Shown here: one piece after another, positions 55,216-64,000 of the stretch
How the letters are laid out: each line of letters begins with the position of its first letter
Numbering within the stretch: position 1 is the stretch's first letter
Source of the DNA: Eustoma russellianum
Lineage: Eukaryota > Streptophyta > Magnoliopsida > Gentianales > Gentianaceae
Length of the DNA stretch: 64,000 nucleotides
Direction: 5' to 3'
Assembly (NCBI GenBank): GCA_036186865.1
Contig: AP025066.1
Coordinates: forward strand, 18,565,337 to 18,629,336
Made by a program: the position numbers and the translations under genes
The notes under the pieces: generated by a model
What the model saw: the letters and a program-made list of their open reading frames with translations, nothing else
Databases searched by the model: none
What the model was told of the DNA's origin: nothing

Positions 55216-56805
55216 CTAAGAATCGGAAGATACTTTGCGAGGAACAATAGCACGTGACTGATAGTGCTGGCGAACAAAATGACAATCAATTTCGATGTGT
55301 TTGGTGTGTTCATGAAAGACAGGATTTGCAACAATATGTAAAGCAGCTTGATTATCACACAGGAGGGGAACGGGTTCGGCAAGGGGGACGCATAAGTCTG
55401 CAAGCAAACGGTGCAACCAAACAATCTCACTAGACGCACGAGCCATGGCGCGGTATTCAGCCTCAGCAGAAAAACGAGAAACAACGTGTTGCTTCTTGGA
55501 GCGCCAAGAAATAAGTGATTGTCCAAGAAAGATGACATATCCAGTAGTAGACCGACGAGTCGTAGAACAACCGGCCCAATCAGCATCACAATAAGCCAGT
55601 AAACTCAGAGAATTAGCAGCAGGAAAATATAAGCCTTGGCCTGGGGCATTCTTAAGATAGCGCAACAAATAAAACATTGCATCAAGGTGACACTTGCGAG
55701 GGGCATGGACAAACTGGCTTAAAAGATTCACAGCATAACAAATATCAGGCTGAGTGACAGTGAGATACAATAGACGACCAACAATACGGCGATAAAAAGT
55801 AGGATCAGCAAGCAAAGGGGTATCATCAGAAAGCCGGAGTTTTTGGTCCATGGGCGTGCGCGCCGGACGACAGCCAAGCAGACCACATTCTTGTAAAATA
55901 TCGAGAACATACTTACGCTGATTTAGAACAAGACCAGAAGAGGAACGAGCTACCTCAATACCCAAAAAATACTTAAGGGGACCGAGATTTTTGATTTTGA
56001 ACTGATCATCCAAATATTGTTTCAATGTCGTAATGCGGGCCAAGTCATTACCAGTAACAATAACATCATCAACATACACCAAAACAGCAACAAAGGAAGA
56101 AGCATGCGTAATAGTAAAAAGGGAGGGATCAGCAGTAGATTGACAATAACCAAGAGCAGTAAGAGCATGTGTGAACTTAGAATACCAATTACGAGAAGCT
56201 TGGCGTAGACCATACAAGGATTTATGCAACTTGCAAACACGTGTCTCCCACTTACGGGCAAAACCCTGTGGTATTTTCATGTAAACATCTTCCTCAAGAT
56301 CACCATGAAGAAACGCATTATTAACATCCAGTTGATGAATATGCCATTGTTTAGTAACAGCAAGGGCAAGTAAACAACGCACAGTGACTAATTTAGCAAC
56401 TGGTGCAAATGTTTCATGAAAATCAACACCTTCAACCTGAGTATAACCACGAGCCACCAAGCGAGCCTTATAACGTTCGATAGTACCATCAGGATTGTAT
56501 TTAATTTTGTAAACCCATTTAGAACTGATAGCACGCTGACCCGGTGGTAAAGAAACAAGAGACCAGGTGTGCTTAGCCTCTAAAGCATCAATCTCACGTT
56601 GCATGGAATCACGCCAATGAGAATACTGAACTACCTGCCGAAACGAAGTGGGCTCATCTGTGGCAGAGATGGCCGCTACAAAAGTATGATAAGATGGAGA
56701 CAACTTCGAATAAGAAAGAAAGTGAGATAGAGGAAATACCGTAGAGTGAGCTGCTGGAGGGGGGGCGCGACGACGGCTGATGGGAAACGGGAAGGTCAAC
56801 CTCAT
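55216..56805 (-). pseudogene. copia-3 reverse transcriptase and RNase H
   Basis: 529-codon open segment: WSLVSLPPGQRAISSKWVYK, YKARLVARGYTQVEGVDFHE, HQLDVNNAFLHGDLEEDVYM, catalytic YVDDVIVTGND, then RNase H (AYCDADWAGCSTTRRSTTGY, RFSAEAEYRAMARASSEIVW, LCDNQAALHI, HTKHIEIDCHFVRQ). It ends at a TAG (55216-55218) right before LADIFTKPL, where Gln is usual. Catalytic residues look intact, but the last part is cut off by that stop. Confidence 0.92.
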
Positions 56806-58290
56806 AAGCCTCCAAGTGAGAAGGGGGACGGCGGTCCCGGGTGGCGCGAGCTAGGGGTGGATCGGGGGCAGCAACCGAAGGGGAGGGGACGGACGATGGA
56901 GCAGCCGCAGAGGGGGGTTCGAGCACGACACCAGGCTGGGGGGACACGGGTATGGTGGGAGGCTCGACGTCATCACAAACCAAAGGAAAAGGGGATGAAA
57001 GCCTAGTAGAATCGGGTTTGGGTGAGGACATGGAAGCAAAAGGGAAAACACTTTCTTCAAAATGCACATGACGCGAAACATACAAACGTTTAGTAGCAAG
57101 ATCATATATTTTATAACCCTTTTGTCCGGAAGGATACCCAAGGAAAACATCGGGAACCGAACGAGAGGCAACTTATCCCGTGGCTTAGCAGACTGATACC
57201 CATAACATAAACACCCAAAAATGCGAAGATGAGAATAAGAAGGCAAATGACCATGTAAGACTTCATACGGTGTTTTATCAGCTATAGCAGTCAAAGGCAT
57301 ACGATTAATAAGATAAGTAGCCGTAAGAATGCATTCCCCTCAAAACTGAAGTGGTAAGTGTGCTTGGAACCGAAGTGCACGTGCAACCTCAAGGACATGA
57401 CGATGTTTACGTTCGACTACCCCATTTTGCTACATGATGTTTGAGAAACAATGCCATGAGCCGAATAATACTCAAGAAGCGCACTATTAGTGAACTCTAG
57501 GCCATTATCAGTGCGGACAGTTTTGACAAAAATATTAAATTGTGTACGTACCCAGTGAAAGAAATGCAGCAAGTAACGATATGTCTCAGACTTATAGGCC
57601 ATCAAATAAACCCAAGTAAAACGACTGCGATCATCGACAATTGTCAAAAAATAATGAGCACCAGATAAAGTGGGGGTTTTGTAAGGACCCCAAATATCAC
57701 AATGAATAAGATCGAAGTTATTTGCAGAAGTACTAGTACTTAATGGAAATGACAAACGAGTTTGCTTGGCTCGACAACAAGCATCATAAAATATATTATG
57801 AGAAAAATGAAACGAACAATCAGAAATGAAATGAAACCGAGACAATGGAAGATGGCCTAAACGACGATGCCAAACAGTTGCATCTTTATTCTGAACAGCA
57901 GTCAGCAGGGAAGTAGAGAACGAAGGGGCCGATTGCTCCAGGTAGTACAAGCCATCGCGCAACCTTTCCAATCAGCTTCCTCGAGGGCATTGCCTGTATA
58001 ACACAAACATCCAACCAAAAGGTCACGGTACAGTTGATGTCGCGAGATAACTGACTGATAGACAAAAGGTTAAACTTAAAATCTGGAACAACCAAAACAT
58101 GCTTCAACAAAAGACCATGTGGAAAAGAAATGGAACCCATTGCACGAACGGGAGCAAGGTGGCCGTTCGGTGTGGTGACATGGCTTCCATCAGCAACCCA
58201 TTGAACATTAGACAACACAGCGGGATCATTGGTAACATGTGCACTGGCGCCACTGTCAAGAACCCAAACAGCAGAAGAAGCAGGAAAAAG
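56806..58290 (-). pseudogene. copia-3 protease and integrase, frameshifted
   Basis: Protease WVLDSGASAHVTND near 58270-58225 leads to the pre-integrase finger (WHRRLGHLPLSRF, CRAKQTRLSFPL) and the integrase core (HCDIWGPYKTPTLSGAHYF, VRTDNGLEFTNSALL). A break near 57420 precedes the Glu-bearing block near 57400, and later segments lie in several frames to about 57085. 57085-56654 encodes a Pro/Ser-rich linker. Not translatable as one protein. Confidence 0.85.
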
Positions 58291-58297
58291 ACAAGAC

Positions 58298-59467
58298 TTA
58301 CTTGCGTCTAGCGGCGGTAGTGAGGCAGAGGGTGACCGACTGCCCTGCCGATGGGGACCCCTCCTTAAAATGCTCTAGAAGCTGAGTAACTTGGTGCTGC
58401 TGGGCGGCAGTTAAACCTGCGAACGCAGAGGGGCCAGCAGAGGGCACCGCCCCTCCGCCAACCAAGGCCGAAGGTTCGGCCGACTGAAGTGAACCACGAG
58501 GACGCCGAACCCGCCAGTCTGAGGGAAAGCCAATCAAATTATAACACTTTTCATGTAAATGACCAGTCTTACCACAATGTGAACAACGCGGACGCTCCCC
58601 CTTGCTAGCAGACGACTGACGGCGCTGAAGGTTAGGAGCCACCGCCATGGCTGCGGCTTCGAGCTGCGGGAGCAAATTGCGAGCGACGGACCGTTGTTTC
58701 TCCTCTTGTGCCACCAACGCATAAACCCTACCAGTACTGGGTAAGGGGTCAATGCTAAGAACATGCGAACGAATGGTGTTGAAGGCTTCATCAAGGCCCA
58801 TGAGAAAATCAAACACCATCTCCTTCTCATGGAATTTATCGACTGCCTTGGTCATCTCACACGTGCACCTGCCACAAGTACACATAGGCAGCAATTCAAA
58901 AGAATGTAACTCACCCCAAGCCGCCTTGAGCCGACCATAGTAAGCCGACACCGTGCTATGGTCTTGACGTAGCCCTGCAATGGTACGACGGAGTTCATAC
59001 ACTCGTGCATCCACTCCTTAGGAAAACCGTTCCTCCAAATCTACCCACACAGCCTGGGCGGTGTCAGCATGAGCCGCTGCTCCCTGAAGCTCCTTCGACA
59101 AAGCATTAGATAGCCAAGACAAAACAACAGCATTGCACTGCTGCCACTGATCATAGGTGGCGGATGTATGCTCAAGAGCAGCAATAGTACCATCGATGAA
59201 CCCTGCCTTATTCTTGGACTTTAGGGCATTAAGAAAAGCTTTCTTCCATACGAAATAGTTTTCTCCTTCGTCACTCAACGGCTGAGTAATAAACACGAGA
59301 CCTGGATGATCGGAAGGATGAAGATAGTAGGGTGATTTGGAATCGATAGCAGGTGATGGTGCTGGAGCTGCCTCGGTGGTTGTCGGTTGTGTCATGGTGG
59401 AAGGAGGTCGACGCAAGATGGAAAAAAACGATAGTGGAGAAAAAGCAGGAAACGATCGACTGGGCAA
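58298..59467 (-). pseudogene. copia-3 gag with a premature stop
   Basis: The first segment (59467-59021) holds the gag N-terminal part (YYLHPSDHPGLVFITQPLSD, ENYFVWKKAFLNALKSKNKA). An in-frame TAA at 59020-59018 lies between ERFS and GVDARVYELRRTI, where Gln is the likely original. The frame then continues to a zinc knuckle CSHCGKTGHLHEKC and an Ala/Pro/Ser-rich tail ending at 58298. Confidence 0.9.
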
Positions 59468-59493
59468 CTAACCAAGCGTGTACGACTTGTTTT

Positions 59494-59505
59494 GCTCTGA
59501 TACCA
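59494..59505 (-). promoter_or_regulatory. Primer binding site of copia-3
   Basis: Minus-strand TGGTATCAGAGC directly follows the 5' LTR end CTTTA at 59506. This is the initiator tRNA-Met complement. Confidence 0.95.
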
Positions 59506-59705
59506 TAAAGATTTGATTAAACTGTTAAGTCGTATATTTCACTATCAGCAGAAGTCTTAATATACAAGTATACTACACCAAAAGATGGGATAAAATCTCC
59601 AGAATCCCTCAACTACTTTATCTACATCCTAACCTTCCTTACATATCTCCAACCAAAAGTATTATCCTAATATTTACAAATATTATCTGAAGATAATATC
59701 TAATA
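59506..59705 (-). repeat. 5' LTR of copia-3
   Basis: 200 bp with ends TATTAG and CTTTA on the minus strand. It fixes the TA...TA boundaries together with the PBS and target duplication. Confidence 0.93.
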
Positions 59706-59710
59706 TCTTT

Positions 59711-59815
59711 CATTGTTTAATGTCGCAAACTACACCCCAAGAACTTGTATCCAAAAAGTCTCAGTATACCCCTGCTGGTCTATTAAACTGTGCAAATACT
59801 TGCTTGGTCTTCAAA
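59711..59815 (+). repeat. Repeat R1, copy c, right part
   Basis: 'ccccaagaacttgtatccaa' and 'aaactgtgcaaatacttg' match 40405-40475 of copy a. Confidence 0.65.
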
Positions 59816-60227
59816 AGAAATAATTGAAAATTAAAAATATAAAAAATTACATTGTTAGATACAAGTGAATGGAACTGCAAACGCCAACAAAAGAAGGCAA
59901 AGATTCACAGTAGCATATGTAAGACTGTTAACGCTTCTATTCAATTTAGATTCTTAAACACTTCAGTTCGATTATGAATGAACAAGTGGCGTATTTTTAA
60001 ACATGATATTCGGATGTTAAACACATCGTAAATTTTGAGAAAGTAAAGGTAATTTACCTAATTATAATTGATCATGTATTGACAGTATTCTATAGAACGG
60101 CAGAAAGGATTTACTTCTTCAATGTTCATAGGTTTTCTTTTCTACTAATCTTGCATTAGAAAAAAATAAAATCTTATGTTAGGATCCAAAAATTCTAACA
60201 TTGAAAAAGAACGAAGATGGTGACATG
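59816..60227. other. AT-rich upstream DNA, no gene seen
   Basis: No coding signal on either strand. It lies upstream of the cysteine-rich peptide locus. Confidence 0.6.
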
Positions 60228-60264
<37 letters not shown>

Positions 60265-60275
60265 CGCGCGCGCGC
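60228..60275. repeat. Compound (TA)n(TG)n(CG)n microsatellite
   Basis: About 48 bp of strictly alternating purine and pyrimidine, passing from TA to TG to CG dinucleotides. Such tracts favour Z-DNA. It lies about 300 bp upstream of the peptide gene start. Confidence 0.95.
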
Positions 60276-60494
60276 ATGATTTAATTGATAAATATCAATA
60301 ACAATTAATTATTTTTAGCCACCGAAGACAAGAAGCACAATTCATCTGGCATTCATTAGTACTTGCTTATAATAACGTTTTCATACATAGAACCGGCTAG
60401 ACAAATTCAATGTAGAATCCATCTAGAATCAGTCAAACAAATTCGAATCATTACATGTTAACCAACCTTTTCTTCTTGTATGATTAGACTTGGG

Positions 60495-60502
60495 CTATAA
60501 AT
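60495..60502 (+). promoter_or_regulatory. TATA box of the cysteine-rich peptide gene
   Basis: CTATAAAT lies 74 bp before the first ATG, a normal plant promoter distance. Confidence 0.6.
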
Positions 60503-60575
60503 CCTGAGAACCACCATGCAACAATCGCAAAGATATCTTTCACAGAACAAGCGCTGTCAGGAAGATAAAGTCAAA

Positions 60576-61315
60576 ATGATGTATAAGGCAGCTTGCATCA
60601 TTGTCTTCGCCATAACGATTTTCTCCGGTGAGTTCTCATTCCGCTTTCTCAAAACGACTTACTTGTGAAAATGACGCTTTACAGATTTAATGGTAGAAAA
60701 TTTTATTTCTGTGGTTTTAATCGATCAAAGAAGTCTTTTTTTTTTTATTATTATTTTGCCTTGTAGATTATACCACCACCTAAGACTGAGGGTGCCATGT
60801 CCCCAGGTTGCACATTTTCGATATTATAGGCTATCTACCTTTCTATTTTATCATTTCTTGATTAAATAATATTTGATCGTTGTAAATTCTTTCTTTTCAT
60901 GCAATATTTTACGCATTTATGTCAATTTTCAAGTCATACAAATTTAAAACACGTCAGGTCACAGTCACGCTGCCGGATTTCCAAATTATTGATTTCTCTG
61001 CTACAAAGTAGCCCGATGTATGTGCCTTAGCATACCAAAGCTTAATTGTGCCTTATCTAAATTATTTGTTCTGAATCTTGCACTGACGATACGGAAGAGC
61101 CGGTGACTCTGACAACTGGGAAAGAAGTATATGATCACAAACGTTTCGTTGATTCCGTTTCTCGCCATAGAGTCCTTCAATATGCACCACACGAATGTGA
61201 CACTGAGGTCTGCCGTATGGATAATGACGAATGCTATCTCGCCCGCTGCGGAAGTTGTGATCGGAATGACGATGGCGAAGAACGTTGCACTCGTCCTGCT
61301 GCTCCGGGAAGTTGA
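60576..61315 (+). CDS. Small secreted cysteine-rich peptide, two exons
   Basis: Exon 1 (60576-60627) starts with two Met codons and encodes a hydrophobic signal-peptide-like leader (YKAACIIVFAITIFS). It ends at a strong donor CCG|GTGAGT. The leftover base joins exon 2 in phase if the acceptor is GGAAG|AG at 61097. Exon 2 (61098-61315) encodes about 72 residues and a TGA stop. The predicted preprotein has 89 residues. Six Cys in the mature C-terminal half (51, 56, 63, 68, 71, 81) are spaced C-x4-C-x6-C-x4-C-x2-C-x9-C, pointing to three disulfides. The family is not recognised; defence or reproductive signalling peptides look like this in general. The acceptor has a weak pyrimidine tract, and an alternative exon at about 60767-60810 would introduce a stop in this phase, so a pseudogene is possible. 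Confidence 0.55.
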
Positions 61316-61559
61316 AGCTGTGGTTTTCAATGCCAAATTGCCTACACGCATTTCTCTTGTGGCTTGATGTTTAGTATGTCTTTTTAAGGCCTATGAGGAC
61401 GAGCTATCTGACTTTAAAGTTTCAAGTTCCTTCAAGTATGATAGGGAATCTACATATGTGTGTTCATCCTTTGAAAGCTCAGGTGTGAAATTGCTTTCCC
61501 TTTTTACCTGCCGACAATTTCAATTATAAAGTCTACTCTTTTTATAGTTTATTAATATT

Positions 61560-61565
61560 AATAAA
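61560..61565 (+). terminator. Possible poly(A) signal
   Basis: AATAAA about 245 bp after the stop codon of the cysteine-rich peptide gene. Confidence 0.4.
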
Positions 61566-61568
61566 GAC

Positions 61569-61685
61569 GTCCCGGTTGCAATAGGCTTCTGTGTTTGCAT
61601 GGTCCGAAAAACGGTTAGATCATTTTGCAATCTGATATATGCAGTTTTACGCTACATTTTGTGTAAGATGTTGTGATGCAAATAG
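61569..61685 (-). mobile_element. Au-type SINE remnant, 3' part
   Basis: Resembles the SINE half at 13019-13094 in order ('cttctg.gtttgc', 'gat.ta.tttgc.atctgata', then 'ctacattttgtg' as at 26255). The tRNA-like 5' part is mostly lost. Confidence 0.55.
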
Positions 61686-62036
61686 TTACTATTTAAACGA
61701 GTAATCAGCACATTCTTATTCATCGTGACGTTTTGACTTCTCAAATGTTTATTTAAGAAAATGTATGCTGTTAATGAGCTTTTTCACCGTTTTTTTTTTC
61801 CTTTTTACCATATCTTTGATCGCATACACACTGAAATGGTATTTCTATAAATAAAACTTTTTATCGACAATACACATAAAGATCCCGACAATAAGAGAAA
61901 GATGAAACACAACTGTCAGTTTGAAGAACTCGAAACTACTACTAACTGGAAAATGACCTTGAGAAGTAACCAGAAAAGGGGTTGCAAGAAAAGCTGTAAA
62001 CATATTTAAACATAGTAGCATATACTAGATGAGGGG
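61686..62036. other. AT-rich DNA, no gene seen
   Basis: No coding or repeat signal recognised between the SINE remnant and the LTR at 62037. Confidence 0.6.
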
Positions 62037-64000
62037 TGTAGTGCCCCGCCCGAAACCAGGATTCCGGCTCAGTGCACTCGCCGTACTCTACTCTAAAGAG
62101 TACAAGACGTCGATACTATACATGTGCATGTCGACATGAATAATGAATCGATAAGCGGAAGCAACATAATATTAACAAATCATCATCGACATGCAATGCA
62201 CTACATCATAATATGTATCAGTCATAATATACATGATACTGAAACCTTCTGAAATACATCATAAACCAAGACCTAACGCCTTCGAAGCAAATCTCTCGGC
62301 AGGTTTTTTCGTTATCAATGATCTATCTAGCCTGTCTTCAACAAGCCTGTATAGTGATACCTGTTATCTCGAAAGTGATAAATGAGGCAAGTATGAGCGA
62401 TAGCCAATCTTTTAATCGCTCAGCAAGTAGTCTTACTAGATACAACATGTGGATCATACATGGGGAGACGGGGTGACAAAATATAATAATCATGAATATC
62501 GAATATAATAAGCACGTCTACATTTTAAATCAGTATAGCATAACCGTAACTGAAAGCAGGTAAATAAGAAAATTTCACAACATACGTAACATCATCCTGT
62601 GCTACTTAATCCGTAATACCATATAGTATCCATACTTAGCTCATAATCCATAACTTATACCATCTTTGCTTATCTTACATGTACTACACTTTCATGCGTA
62701 AACACTACATTGACCACTGTTGTACCATCATAGACTTAAGGAATTCTTAATCATAACCCTAAGGTGACATGATCATGACATGATGCATAAAACATAACTT
62801 TTCATAAACATGACGTGCTTTTCATAACTTGCATGACATGACATTTTCATAACATGAAGACATTTCATAATTGGCTATAGCACTTTTCATAAGAATAATA
62901 ACACACGACATACCAATTGATTCCCCATATAGTACATGTACGACATAAAACATCATAAACATATGTACATGTGCTAACGGTGACGCGCTATGACGGAGAT
63001 CCCGTGTCCCAGACCCGGTGCTACACTCGGCCATATACATAATCATATGCCTCTGACATCTACCATCCCGGTACTGATGTCACGCCGGCGAACATAACAT
63101 AGTCATAATCATAACATAACATATCGTGTGTTAGTGGAATCAATCGTCTCGCGTTTATTATTCACATACATATGAACTTTTAAACATGTAATGCGATAAA
63201 TCCCTTTTCAAACTTTCATTTCATGATGCATGAGACTCGGTCAACTGAGGGTATCTTGGTCATATTACCACTAGTATCATCACTTACTTACTTACAATCT
63301 ACTTATCATGACTTAAGAAAATACGTAACCGTACTTCTTAATACCTAAACTACACCTGTATTTCATAATCCATAACTTCGGTGCATAGAACATAAAATTC
63401 CTAATTACTATAATATACCATTTAGGAATTTCATAACTTATATCATAATTTACACATTATCGTTTATTACACATATGAATATAATAACATGAAATAAAAC
63501 CATTTCATGATATTAGGCCTAATGGCCAAAATTTATATAGATGGTGTATACATATATAAAATCATTTACGGTATATTATATAATATCCAAACTTATCCAT
63601 TTTCATATCTTTAACATATATATTATACATATGTACATATGTATACCACATAATAAAGTCATCTTATCATAAAAGCCTAATGCCTAAATTTTATATGTAT
63701 ACTTATATTTATAAAATTTCTTTCCATATTATTTAATGTACATATCTTGGTCACATTAATAAATTAGTTTATGTATACTATACAAATATGCATTCATAAA
63801 GTAGGTTTAAGCCATTTTTTATAAAATGAAGGCCTTATGGCCGATTTAACATATACATATATATACTTGTATAATTTTCATACACTTTACATATTTAAAT
63901 CTATGACTTTATAATATACCCATTTTCCATTTCTTAACTGATAAAATACTTATTTGTGTATATAATACTTCTAAAAGTTATTTTTAACCTCAAAAATATA
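62037..64000 (+). mobile_element. Tekay-like long LTR, continues past the window
   Basis: Starts TGTAGTGCCCCGCC and matches 13491-15000 closely in order ('cgatactatacatgtgcatg', 'gaataatgaatcgataagcg', 'cataaacatatgtacatgtg'). The right end is outside the window, so it may be a solo LTR or the 5' LTR of an element. No ORF of note. Confidence 0.8.

Larger units (their letters stand above)
54916..59705 (-). mobile_element. Ty1/copia element (copia-3), minus orientation, decayed
   Basis: 4790 bp with 200-bp LTRs (54916-55115 and 59506-59705, two differences seen). Target duplication TCTTT lies at 54911-54915 and 59706-59710. The initiator-Met PBS sits directly inside the 5' LTR and a G-rich polypurine tract before the 3' LTR. 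LTR ends on the minus strand are TATTAGA...TCTTTA, a TA...TA form instead of TG...CA. Gag and pol have several stops and frameshifts. Confidence 0.95.

Overview
This window looks like repeat-dense nuclear DNA of a flowering plant, probably a eudicot, though the species cannot be named from sequence alone. The evidence is Ty1/copia and Ty3/gypsy elements with plant-type domains, a CACTA element with TNP2-like and TNPA-like genes, an RTE-clade LINE, and Au-type SINE sequence. The intergenic DNA is AT-rich with long (AT)n tracts. Nearly all of it is transposable elements, many nested. The only convincing host gene candidate is a small two-exon gene for a secreted cysteine-rich peptide at 60576-61315.

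Layout. 27-3685: a minus-strand Tekay/Del-like gypsy remnant (RNase H end of pol plus a 3' LTR). 4237-11352: a complete minus-strand copia element, 1193-bp LTRs, TSD GATTT, young, but with two single-base frameshifts. 13019-26357: a three-level nest. An Au-type SINE is split by a 13-kb chromovirus-like gypsy (13095-26244, TSD CACAG), and the 3' LTR of that gypsy is split by a 4.27-kb solo LTR (13491-17763, TSD TAAAC). 28719-31989: another long solo LTR, inside an older repeat. 33985-39986: a complete plus-strand copia with identical 593-bp LTRs, a perfect PBS and PPT, and one uninterrupted 1635-codon gag-pol ORF. This is the best candidate for a living element.

41417-49477: a CACTA-superfamily transposon with CACCA-type termini and TSD TGT. 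It holds a decayed TNP2-like gene, a decayed multi-exon TNPA-like gene with a G-rich minisatellite in its leader intron, and a small intact antisense gene with its own TATA box and poly(A) signal. Arrays of the subterminal motif GCGACGAA also occur at internal, promoter-like positions. 49892-53299: a decayed RTE LINE with a (GATT)n tail. 53330-54431: a MULE-like element with about 175-bp inverted repeats. 54916-59705: a decayed minus-strand copia with unusual TA...TA LTR ends. 60228-61565: the cysteine-rich peptide locus, with a long alternating purine-pyrimidine tract upstream. 62037-64000: the start of another long Tekay-like LTR.

The window shows successive insertion. Two of the copia elements sit inside copies of one unclassified repeat (R1), and long LTRs survive mostly as solo LTRs. 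In the decayed elements many stop codons sit where Trp or Gln would be expected, which fits G:C to A:T transitions in methylated DNA.
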